From NCBI GenBank assembly GCA_902761365.1, contig CACWJZ010000002.1, positions 1-61,618 of the forward strand: a stretch of DNA of 61,618 nt, in the 5' to 3' direction. Position numbers and translations under genes: made by a program. This DNA comes from an uncultured Eubacteriales bacterium (GTDB lineage Bacteria; Bacillota; Clostridia; Christensenellales; CAG-138). This document shows, piece after piece, positions 1 to 8,009 of the stretch; position 1 is the stretch's first letter, and the number at the start of each line of letters is the position of its first letter. The notes under the pieces are model-generated. The model was not told the origin of the DNA, did no database searches, and saw nothing but the letters and a program-made list of their open reading frames with translations.

Positions 1-1
1 G

Positions 2-568
<567 letters not shown>

Positions 569-590
569 GGCGAACATCACTGCCTAAACG

Positions 591-620
591 GAGGCGCTCC
601 CAAAAGGGGGCGCCTCTTTT
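591..620 (+). terminator. Rho-independent terminator after PFOR
   Basis: An 11-bp stem (591-601 with 606-616, one G-T pair), an AAAA loop and a following TTTT run end the PFOR transcript. Confidence 0.9.
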
Positions 621-627
621 CCATATT

Positions 628-691
628 TTACAACTCTATTACGTTTCGTTCATAGGCGTGTTGCGTTTTGTCCGAATCTCCTTGATAGGAT
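628..691 (+). promoter_or_regulatory. Promoter and phased repeats of the lipoprotein cassette, copy 1
   Basis: GTTCATA at 648, GTTGC at 660, CGAAT at 673 and GATA at 684 occur at the same offsets in front of the genes at 2276 and 14794. TAGGAT (686-691) is the likely -10; TTGC (661) would give a 19-nt spacer, so an atypical sigma-A promoter helped by an activator, or an alternative sigma factor, is possible. TTACA-like words upstream begin at 628 and 639, about one helical turn apart, and lead into TTCATA at 649. A GGAGG site at 705-709 precedes the ATG. Confidence 0.6.
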
Positions 692-715
692 GGACCCATC
701 CCAAGGAGGTATACC

Positions 716-2143
716 ATGAAACGCTTTTTTCTGATGTTCGCCTATTCGTTTTTGCTTCTGAACCTGGCCTGCCAACCCACCCCGGAGGTGGAGTTCGTGG
801 TGAACAAGGGGGACGACGTGGTGGGGGAGAAGCTGGCGGATTCGACCCAGGCGGAAACGGCTACGGAAAGGCAGCAACAGACCTTCCCGGACAGATGGGA
901 CGAGGGGCCGTTGGTCGTAAACGAGCGACTGACGCTGACGGTCCAAGCCGAGGTGATCCAGAAGCCGGACGGACTTTACCCCGTGTATCGCACCCGGCAG
1001 CACGGGGTGACCCAGGAGGAGGTGGTGTCGCTGGTGGAGCGGCTTCTGCCGCCGCCCACGTCCGAGACCATCCCCGTGGACACCAAGGCGGACTGGACGC
1101 GCTCCTATCAGGAGTGGCTGGACGATCTCGCAGAGCAGCAGGCTTGGGTGGCCGCGGGCAAGCCCCAGGACGGGGTAGAACGGGACGAGGTGATGATGAG
1201 TGCGGCGGAGGTCGACCGCATCTCCAAGGAGTATCAGCGGCTCATCGCGGAGGCCCCCGACCAGCTGGAAACCACGCCCGTTTCCGATTATTCCGGCCTG
1301 AAGCTCAACGAGGGCGCCCGGGTCTACACCCTGACGAACGGCACCAGGGCCACCGTGGACGCCATGGCCGACAGCAGTTTTGTGAGCGTCGGCGTCTTCA
1401 AGGGCTGCAGCGGCGCGGGGTATATCTACTACCAGTATACCCACGACCGGGAGAGGGAGCTGGGGGAGGTAAAGCCCTTTCTGACGGTGAAGATGGCCAG
1501 GGAAGAGGCGGAGGAAAAATTGCACAAGGAGCTGGACCGGCTGGGCTTTGGTGACTTCACCGTGTCCCGGGCGGCCCCGGCCAACCTGTGCGCCATGGGC
1601 CGGAACGACGGCACGCGGCCTCTGTCCGCCGGATGGGGGTTCCAGCTTCGGCGGAGCTATGGCGGCTACCCTCTGAGCCATGTGAGCTTCATGGACTCCC
1701 GGGCGCTGATCTATGGGGACGAGGAGAATACCGCCTATAATCGGCCCATCCCGGACGAGATGCTGGAGGTGTTCATCGACGAGAACGGCCTGCAGGCCCT
1801 GCGCTATCTGAACCCCAAGGATGTGGTTGCCATGGAGAGCGAGAACGTGGAGCTGCTGCCCTTCGAGCAGGTGAAGATGCGGATCAGGAACGCCATGGTG
1901 GCGGGCATCGGCGCCTCCAAGCTGGACCAGGCCATCCCCTGCACCATCTATCGGCTGCTGCTCACCACCTGTACCGTCCGGGTGAAAAACAGCGACGACT
2001 GGTACGAGATGCCCTGTTGGGTTGTCTTCTTCACCTGGAACGACGGTCAGGCGACCCTCCGGGACAATCCTCAGATCATGCAGGAGGCGCTCATCCTGAA
2101 CGCCGTGGACGGGTCCATAGTCCACGCCGAGTACGGGTATTGA
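716..2143 (+). CDS. Lipoprotein, DUF6034-like, copy 1
   Basis: A 475-residue predicted lipoprotein: a short basic N-terminus, a hydrophobic segment and a lipobox ending LNLAC at Cys19, directly followed by QPTPE. It is paralogous to the next gene: both carry CQPTPE after the lipid anchor, an LLPP segment about a quarter of the way in, a DLMPF-like LLPF/LMPF segment and a C-terminal NAVDGSI motif resembling the end of PepSY-type domains. The start is set by AAGGAGG at 703-709. I tentatively connect it with DUF6034 lipoproteins of Clostridia from memory of the N-terminal pattern; the function is unknown. It has its own promoter cassette shared with two other lipoprotein genes, suggesting an envelope or nutrient response. 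Confidence 0.85.
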   Translation: MKRFFLMFAYSFLLLNLACQPTPEVEFVVNKGDDVVGEKLADSTQAETATERQQQTFPDRWDEGPLVVNERLTLTVQAEVIQKPDGLYPVYRTRQHGVTQEEVVSLVERLLPPPTSETIPVDTKADWTRSYQEWLDDLAEQQAWVAAGKPQDGVERDEVMMSAAEVDRISKEYQRLIAEAPDQLETTPVSDYSGLKLNEGARVYTLTNGTRATVDAMADSSFVSVGVFKGCSGAGYIYYQYTHDRERELGEVKPFLTVKMAREEAEEKLHKELDRLGFGDFTVSRAAPANLCAMGRNDGTRPLSAGWGFQLRRSYGGYPLSHVSFMDSRALIYGDEENTAYNRPIPDEMLEVFIDENGLQALRYLNPKDVVAMESENVELLPFEQVKMRIRNAMVAGIGASKLDQAIPCTIYRLLLTTCTVRVKNSDDWYEMPCWVVFFTWNDGQATLRDNPQIMQEALILNAVDGSIVHAEYGY

Positions 2144-2159
2144 CAGCCTGTCAACAGGA

Positions 2160-2245
2160 ATTACAGGAACATTACAAGAACGTTACATCTTGGGGGATGC
2201 CGTTCATAGGCGTGTTGCAATTCGTCCGAATTCGACCGATACAAT
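2160..2245 (+). promoter_or_regulatory. Promoter and phased repeats of the lipoprotein cassette, copy 2
   Basis: Three TTACA words start at 2161, 2172 and 2183, exactly 11 bp apart. GTTCATA at 2202, GTTGC at 2214, CGAAT at 2227 and GATA at 2238 follow in the same register as copy 1. The -10 is probably TACAAT (2240-2245). Eleven-bp-spaced direct repeats are typical binding sites of OmpR/PhoB-family response regulators. The bases just before, TTGACA-GCC-TGTCAA at 2140-2154, form a small perfect inverted repeat over the stop codon of the preceding gene. Confidence 0.6.
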
Positions 2246-2275
2246 GGGGACAAGATCAAAAAGGAGGTATGTATC

Positions 2276-3670
2276 ATGAAATGCATTATGATCCTTTGCT
2301 TGTCCCTGTTGTGCCTGCTGGCGGCCTGCCAGCCCACGCCGGAGCGGCCCTTTGTCATCCAAAACGACCAGGAAAAGATGCTGGAGACCGCCCAAAAGGT
2401 GGAGGGACCGCAGACGGAAGCTGAGGCGACGCAGCCCGACACGGTGGATTTTTATGAGCGACTGGGCGCGCCCAGACTCTTCCAAAAGAAGCTGTCCGGC
2501 ACGGGAGGGCGGCTACAGGTGGAGGTGGACGCGAAGGTCATATTGCCGGACGCGGAACTGCCCATCATCCGGGTGTCACCGGACCGGTTCGACAAGCAGC
2601 GGTTGCTGGCCTTCGCGGACGCCCTGCTCCCGCCGGAGGCGGAGTTCGTGACGCCGGAGGTGATGCCCATCAGCGAGGACAAAACGTATTACCTGCGCTC
2701 CAAGGGCTATTACGTCCGCATCATCCAGCTCATGCAGTGGGCCATCGACCACTGGGACGAGGGTGGCAGCAATCACTTCGATAACGACGATTCCACCCGG
2801 GCGGACGTGGAGAAACGCCTCATTGAGGTCCTCCATGAGCAGAGCCTGGCCCCGGAGAGGATGCCCCGGGTGAGCCGGGAGGAGCTGCAGGCAGATGGCT
2901 GGTGGCAGGCCACGGTGGACGACGCGATCCTGTCCACTATATATGTGAGCTCCAACCCCTGGGACGGCACGGTGGAGCGGATCGAGTATGTCCGCAGCGA
3001 CCACGACAACCCCAACGTGATCTATAAGAACGAGTATCCCAACGACTTGGATTACCGGGCGGCGGAAGCGGCGGCCGTGGCGCTGGTGGAGAAGCTGCCC
3101 ATCAGGGACTTCGCCCTCAGCGCCGCCTGGCCGGAGAAGTACGATACCTACGGCGACGGCACCGAGCCCTGCTGGCGGTTCTTCTTCGGCCGGGCCTACG
3201 GCAGCGCCCGGGAGACCGTCACCAACGCCGAGTGCACCCGGGACGAGGGCTACAACCACCAGCGGGACTATGAAAGGCTGCTGGTGACCGTGGACAGAGA
3301 CGGGGTGGCGGGCGTCCGCTACGACGCGCCGTATGTGATAGGGGAGACCCTGGCGGAGAAGACCAACCTGATGCCCTTCAGTAAGATCGAGGAGATCTTC
3401 GACAAGATGATCCTGGTCTACGACAACAACCTGAACGACGGAACCCGGGACAAGACCCATATGACCTACCGCATCCGCAGAGTGGAGCTGGGCCTGGTCA
3501 ACATCCCGGAGAAGAATTCGGAAAGCGGCCTCCTGGTCCCTGCCTGGACCTTCCTCGGCTACGCCCATGTAGAGAGCCCTTATGAGAACGGCGATTTCTG
3601 GACCAACGGCCTCAAGCCCTTTCTGACCATCAACGCCGTGGACGGCAGCATCATCGACCGGGAGGGGTGA
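2276..3670 (+). CDS. Lipoprotein, DUF6034-like, copy 2
   Basis: A 464-residue lipoprotein with signal peptide and lipobox LLAAC (Cys17), then QPTPE as in the preceding paralogue. Shared landmarks are the LLPPEAE segment, the LMPF segment near residue 360 and the C-terminal INAVDGSII. Overall conservation between the two is patchy, so the duplication is old while the promoter sequence has stayed almost identical. The start is supported by AAGGAGGT at 2261-2268, seven bases from the ATG. No enzymatic motif is recognised; an extracytoplasmic binding or sensing role is only a guess. Confidence 0.85.
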   Translation: MKCIMILCLSLLCLLAACQPTPERPFVIQNDQEKMLETAQKVEGPQTEAEATQPDTVDFYERLGAPRLFQKKLSGTGGRLQVEVDAKVILPDAELPIIRVSPDRFDKQRLLAFADALLPPEAEFVTPEVMPISEDKTYYLRSKGYYVRIIQLMQWAIDHWDEGGSNHFDNDDSTRADVEKRLIEVLHEQSLAPERMPRVSREELQADGWWQATVDDAILSTIYVSSNPWDGTVERIEYVRSDHDNPNVIYKNEYPNDLDYRAAEAAAVALVEKLPIRDFALSAAWPEKYDTYGDGTEPCWRFFFGRAYGSARETVTNAECTRDEGYNHQRDYERLLVTVDRDGVAGVRYDAPYVIGETLAEKTNLMPFSKIEEIFDKMILVYDNNLNDGTRDKTHMTYRIRRVELGLVNIPEKNSESGLLVPAWTFLGYAHVESPYENGDFWTNGLKPFLTINAVDGSIIDREG

Positions 3671-3685
3671 GAACGAACCTGCTCT

Positions 3686-3859
3686 TCACCTTCTCATCAT
3701 CACCAGCGCCCCGCAGCCCAGGGCCAGGGCCGCCACCAAAAAGCACAGGACCCACCGGGGCAGGAGGCAGAGGAGGACCACGATCAGGATCGTCAGCAGC
3801 AGATAGAGGATCACGTTGCGCCAGTTGACGCAGCAGAAGAAGCATTTGGCTCTTTTCAT
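3686..3859 (-). CDS. Small Cys-rich membrane protein (57 aa)
   Basis: A short minus-strand gene of 57 codons. The N-terminus MKRAKCFFCCVNWRN has a CxxCC cluster and is followed by two hydrophobic segments (about residues 16-30 and 35-53) and a basic end, MMRR. A GGGGGTG sequence lies seven bases upstream of the ATG as a possible ribosome binding site. The first residues look like a cytoplasmic metal- or thiol-reactive head on a two-helix membrane anchor. It sits convergent to the lipoprotein gene, in a 300-bp stretch otherwise without genes. It could be a chance reading frame, but the hydrophobic pattern and basic ends argue for a real gene. Confidence 0.5.
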   Translation of the reverse strand: MKRAKCFFCCVNWRNVILYLLLTILIVVLLCLLPRWVLCFLVAALALGCGALVMMRR

Positions 3860-3969
3860 AGGAAAGCACCCCCATAGTACATGGTACGCAGCCGCCCGGT
3901 CAAAGGTTCCCGAAAAAGGTCGGCGGGCATAGGATATATGTATCTTGTATTTTGTGAAGGAGGCTGCCT

Positions 3970-4716
3970 ATGGAAGGAGCCTTATTGTCGGTAGAAAATG
4001 TGTCTGTATACTATCACACGCCTCAGGGGGAGACCGAGGCAGTGCGGGATCTGTCCTTTTCAGTGCAAAAGGGGGAGTTCGTGGCGGTGGTGGGGCCATC
4101 CGGTTGCGGCAAGACCACCATGCTGTCCCTTATAATGGGCCTGAACCCGCCCTCCGCGGGGCAGGTCCGCTTCCCGCTGGGCCCATGCCCCATGGGGTAT
4201 ATGCTCCAGCGAGACAATCTGCTGGAGTGGCGGACCCTGGAGAAGAACACGGTACTGGGCCTGGAGGTGCAGCACCGGCTGAACGGGGAGAGCCGGGGTC
4301 AGACCGTGGCGCTGCTCAAAAAATACGGCCTGGGGGACTTCCTATCCCATCTGCCCGGCCAGCTATCCGGCGGCATGCGGCAGAAGGCGGCCCTCATCCG
4401 CACCCTTGCACTGGACCCGGAGCTGCTGCTGCTGGACGAACCCTTTTCAGCCCTCGATTACCAGACCCGGCTCACCCTGGCCGACGAGGTCTTTGCCATC
4501 ATCCATGAGGAGGGGAAGACCGCCCTGCTGGTGACCCACGACATCGGCGAAGCCGTATCCATGGCAGATCGGGTGCTGGTCTTCTCAGATCGGCCAGCCA
4601 CCATGAAGCGGGAGATCGTGCTGGACTTTCCCCGGAGCATGCGGCCCCTTGCCCGCCGGGAATCGCCCGCGTTTCAGGAATACTTCGCCGCCATCTGGAA
4701 GGAGCTGCAGCAATGA
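3970..4716 (+). CDS. ABC transporter ATP-binding protein, nitrate/sulfonate/taurine type
   Basis: A 248-residue ATPase of the SsuB/TauB/NrtD group that powers uptake of small anions or heterocycles with the downstream permease. Walker A GPSGCGKT is at residues 42-49, the signature LSGGM near 133, Walker B LLLLDEPFSALD near 153 and the H-loop VTHD near 185. The start follows AAGGAGG at 3957-3963. The gene overlaps the permease by four bases (ATGA), so the two are translationally coupled. The substrate cannot be assigned because no periplasmic-type binding protein gene lies alongside. Confidence 0.9.
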   Translation: MEGALLSVENVSVYYHTPQGETEAVRDLSFSVQKGEFVAVVGPSGCGKTTMLSLIMGLNPPSAGQVRFPLGPCPMGYMLQRDNLLEWRTLEKNTVLGLEVQHRLNGESRGQTVALLKKYGLGDFLSHLPGQLSGGMRQKAALIRTLALDPELLLLDEPFSALDYQTRLTLADEVFAIIHEEGKTALLVTHDIGEAVSMADRVLVFSDRPATMKREIVLDFPRSMRPLARRESPAFQEYFAAIWKELQQ

Positions 4717-5504
4717 ACACCTATTCAAAAGAGCATGTAGCCTATCTGCGGGCCATCCGCACCCACCGGCAGGCGGTGCGCCTGTGCCGGGCCCTGGTGC
4801 TGCTCCTGTTCCTGGGCCTGTGGGAACTGGGCGCGCGCCTTGGCTGGTTCGACGTGTTCATCCTGTCCAGCCCCAGCCGGGTCTTCTCTGCCATCGGTCG
4901 GCTGTGGGGGGAGGGGAACTTGTTCCTTCATGTGGGCGTGACCCTGTATGAGACGGTCATGGGCTTCCTCCTGGGCACCGGCCTTGGCATCCTTCTGGCG
5001 GTGATCCTTTGGTGGCTGCCCTTTGTGAATGAGGTCATGGACCCCTATCTGGTAGTGCTGAACGCCCTGCCGAAGATCGCCCTTGGGCCCGTGCTCATCG
5101 TCTGGATCGGGGCGGGCATGGGCTCCATCATCGTCATGGCGGTGCTCATCTCCCTGGTGGTGACCACGGTGACGGTCCTCTCGGGCTTCACCGCCGCCAC
5201 CACGGAAAAGCAGTTTCTGATGCGCACCCTGGGCGCCACCAAGGCCCAGACCTTTTTGAAGGTGGTCCTGCCCGCCGGGGTGCCCCACATGATGTCCGCC
5301 CTGAAGATCTCCGTGGGCATGAGCTGGGTGGGGGTCATCGTGGGGGAATACCTGGTGAGCAAGTCCGGCCTTGGGTATCTCATCGTCTATGGGGGGCAGG
5401 TGTTCAAGCTGGACCTGGTTATGGCGTCGGTGGTGATCCTGTGCCTCTTAGCGGCGCTCATGTACGGCTGCGTGGCGCTGTTGGAAAAACGGTTCCAAAA
5501 GTGA
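4713..5504 (+). CDS. ABC transporter permease, SsuC/TauC type
   Basis: A 263-residue inner-membrane permease with six apparent hydrophobic helices. The cytoplasmic coupling loop carries the EAA-type motif around TLGATKAQTFLKVVLPAG (near residue 175), characteristic of BPD_transp_1 permeases of the nitrate/sulfonate/taurine family. Its ATG overlaps the stop codon of the ATPase gene. No solute-binding protein follows: the next gene is glgP under a separate promoter. The partner may be encoded elsewhere in the genome. Confidence 0.9.
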   Translation: MNTYSKEHVAYLRAIRTHRQAVRLCRALVLLLFLGLWELGARLGWFDVFILSSPSRVFSAIGRLWGEGNLFLHVGVTLYETVMGFLLGTGLGILLAVILWWLPFVNEVMDPYLVVLNALPKIALGPVLIVWIGAGMGSIIVMAVLISLVVTTVTVLSGFTAATTEKQFLMRTLGATKAQTFLKVVLPAGVPHMMSALKISVGMSWVGVIVGEYLVSKSGLGYLIVYGGQVFKLDLVMASVVILCLLAALMYGCVALLEKRFQK

Positions 5505-5557
5505 CGCAAAATCAGTCTGTTTTGGTTGAGATTTGACGCAATGGCTGGACTTTCCTA

Positions 5558-5586
5558 TTGCAATGGACGGCAGTGTATGGTATAAT
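5558..5586 (+). promoter_or_regulatory. Promoter of glgP
   Basis: TTGCAA (5558-5563), a 17-bp spacer and a perfect TATAAT (5581-5586) with an extended -10 TG at 5578. Transcription would start near 5593, giving a leader of about 38 nt. Confidence 0.9.
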
Positions 5587-5630
5587 TCGCCCATATTGGG
5601 TCTTTGGACCCAAATAAGGAAAGGTTATTC

Positions 5631-7994
5631 ATGAGTAAGATTTTTGAGAAGATCGAGCTGCGATTGAAGCAGGATCATCAGGTCGCCCCTAACGAGGCCA
5701 CCGTATATCAGATTCACGACGCCCTGAGCAAGCTGGTCATGGACGGCATCGCCGACACCTGGTACGAGAGCCGCCACATGCATGAGCGCAGCCGGGGCGC
5801 TTACTATTTCTCCGCGGAGTATCTCACGGGCCGCATGGTCTATAACAATCTTTATAATCTGGGGATATTGGATAAGGTCAAGAAGGCCTTTGCCGACCAC
5901 GGTCTGGACATCAACATGTTCGAGGAGATCGAGGACTGCGCGCTGGGCAACGGCGGCCTCGGGCGCCTCGCGGCCTGCTTCCTGGACTCCGCCGCCACCC
6001 ACGATATTCCCTTGGACGGCTATGGCATCCGCTATAAATATGGCCTGTTCAAGCAGAGCTGGCGGGATGGCTATCAGCACGAAGCCGCCGACGACTGGCA
6101 GCGCTTCGGCGATCCCTGGAGCCGGCGCCGCTCCACCCACGAGGTGCTGGTGAAATTCGCCGATCAGACCGTCCGGGCCGTGCCCTACGATATGCCCATC
6201 ATCGGCTACCATACGGACAACATCGGCACTTTGCGCCTCTGGCAGAGCGAGGCCGTGGAGGATTTCAACTTCCAGCTGTTCAACGAGCAGGAGTACGCTG
6301 AGGCCGTGAAGGAAAAGAACGCGGTGGAGGACATCACCCGGGTCCTGTACCCCAACGATACCACCCGCGCCGGCAAGAAGCTGCGGCTCAAGCAGCAGTA
6401 TTTCCTGTCCTCCGCCTCCCTGCAGGACCTGATGTTCCGGTTCAAGCGGGAGAATCTGCCCATGGCGCAGTTCGCCGCCCACAACGCCATCCAGCTCAAT
6501 GACACCCATCCCACCGTCAGCATCCCCGAGCTCATTCGGCTGCTCATGGCGGAAGGGCTGTCCTTCGACAAGAGCTTTGACATCGCCCAGAAGACCTTCG
6601 GCTATACCAACCACACGGTCATGCAGGAGGCCCTGGAGAAGTGGGATGCGGACCTGTTCAAGGAACTGCTGCCGGAAATCTTTGACATCATCTATCGGAT
6701 CAACGCCAAGCTCTGCGGCGAGCTCATGAGTCGGGGCATCGACTGCTCCTCCTACGCCATCATCCAGGGAAACCGCATCCACATGGCGAACCTGGCGGTG
6801 TACGTGAGCCATGCGGTGAACGGCGTCGCCAAGATCCACACCGAGATCCTGAAGAACGACGTGCTCAAGAACTGGTACGAGCTCTATCCCGAGCGCTTCC
6901 AGAACAAGACCAACGGCATCACCCAGCGCCGCTGGCTGGGCCTGTGCAACCCGGCTCTGGCGAATTACATCACCAAGCGCATCGGTGACGGCTGGCTTAT
7001 GGACCTCAGCGAGCTGGAGAAGCTCAAGGAGCACATGACTTCCACGGACATCCGGGAGTTCATGGAGGTGAAGCGGCAGAACAAGCGCGCCCTGTCCGAC
7101 TATGTGTACGCCCGGGAGGGCGTGCGGCTGCCGGAAAACTTCGTGTTCGATGTGCAGATCAAGCGTATGCACGAGTACAAGCGGCAGCTTATGAACGCTT
7201 TCGCCATCCTGGACATCTATTTCGGCATCAAGGACGGCCGCATCCAGGACTTCCCGCCCACGGCCTTCCTCTTCGGCGCCAAGTCCGCGCCCGGCTATAT
7301 CATCGCCAAGACGGTCATCAAGTTCATCAACGAGATCGCCAAGCACATCAACCACGACGAGTCCGTCAACGACCGGATGCGGGTGGTCTTCGTGCAGAAC
7401 TACAACTGCTCCTACGCCGAGCACATCATCCCCGCGGCGGACATCTCCGAGCAGATCTCCCCGGCGGGCACCGAAGCCTCCGGCACCGGCAACATGAAGC
7501 TGATGCTCAACGGCGCGGTGAGCCTGTGCACCTATGACGGCGCCAACATCGAGATCCTGGACGCGGCGGGGGAGGAGAACAACTACCTCTTCGGCGCCCG
7601 GGTGGACACCCTCAACGAGCTTCGGCCCCACTATGATCCCAAGGCCATCTATGAGCATGAGCCTCGGGTGAAGCGGGTGGTGGACACCCTCGTCAACGGC
7701 ACCTTCCAGGACGGCGGCACGGGCGTGTTCCGGAGCCTCTACAACTCCCTGGTCACCGGCAACAGCTGGCAGAACCCGGACTACTACTTCGTGCTCTACG
7801 AACTGCTGCCCTACATCGATCGGAAGCTGGACGCCATCTACGACACCCGGGATCCCTTGACCTTCGGCCGCAAGGCCCTGATGAACACCGCCAGCGCCGG
7901 GTACTTCTCCTCGGACCGCACGGTGCTCGACTATGCCCGGGACATCTGGGATCTGAAGCCCTTCCCCCATAAGTATACCCTGAAGCTGTTCTAA
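5631..7994 (+). CDS. glgP: Glycogen/maltodextrin phosphorylase
   Basis: A 787-residue GT35 phosphorylase that releases glucose-1-phosphate from alpha-1,4-glucans in the cytoplasm. The pyridoxal-phosphate site is in EASGTGNMKLMLNGA with the Schiff-base lysine at residue 623. ALGNGGLGRLAACFLDS near residue 105 and TNGITQRRWL near 425 are further family hallmarks. I chose the ATG at 5631, after AAGGAAAGG at 5616-5624, over the in-frame one at 5604, which has no ribosome binding site. The length is typical for bacterial GlgP. It probably works with the 4-alpha-glucanotransferase at 17151. A MraY-like gene starts 15 bases downstream. Confidence 0.97.
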   Translation: MSKIFEKIELRLKQDHQVAPNEATVYQIHDALSKLVMDGIADTWYESRHMHERSRGAYYFSAEYLTGRMVYNNLYNLGILDKVKKAFADHGLDINMFEEIEDCALGNGGLGRLAACFLDSAATHDIPLDGYGIRYKYGLFKQSWRDGYQHEAADDWQRFGDPWSRRRSTHEVLVKFADQTVRAVPYDMPIIGYHTDNIGTLRLWQSEAVEDFNFQLFNEQEYAEAVKEKNAVEDITRVLYPNDTTRAGKKLRLKQQYFLSSASLQDLMFRFKRENLPMAQFAAHNAIQLNDTHPTVSIPELIRLLMAEGLSFDKSFDIAQKTFGYTNHTVMQEALEKWDADLFKELLPEIFDIIYRINAKLCGELMSRGIDCSSYAIIQGNRIHMANLAVYVSHAVNGVAKIHTEILKNDVLKNWYELYPERFQNKTNGITQRRWLGLCNPALANYITKRIGDGWLMDLSELEKLKEHMTSTDIREFMEVKRQNKRALSDYVYAREGVRLPENFVFDVQIKRMHEYKRQLMNAFAILDIYFGIKDGRIQDFPPTAFLFGAKSAPGYIIAKTVIKFINEIAKHINHDESVNDRMRVVFVQNYNCSYAEHIIPAADISEQISPAGTEASGTGNMKLMLNGAVSLCTYDGANIEILDAAGEENNYLFGARVDTLNELRPHYDPKAIYEHEPRVKRVVDTLVNGTFQDGGTGVFRSLYNSLVTGNSWQNPDYYFVLYELLPYIDRKLDAIYDTRDPLTFGRKALMNTASAGYFSSDRTVLDYARDIWDLKPFPHKYTLKLF

Positions 7995-8009
7995 GCGGGA
8001 GGCTGCCTC

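Noticed and set aside
650-2125. Long open frame on the minus strand opposite the first lipoprotein gene
   Set aside because: GC-rich codon bias opens antisense frames; no ribosome binding site, low-complexity His/Gly/Leu composition, no recognisable domain.
3651-3875. 74-codon minus-strand frame over the same bases as the small membrane protein
   Set aside because: Gives a Pro/Gly-rich sequence without sense; the alternative frame yields a clean membrane protein.
5625-7970. 781-codon open frame opposite glgP
   Set aside because: A mirror of a strongly conserved gene on the plus strand; composition is that of antisense translation.
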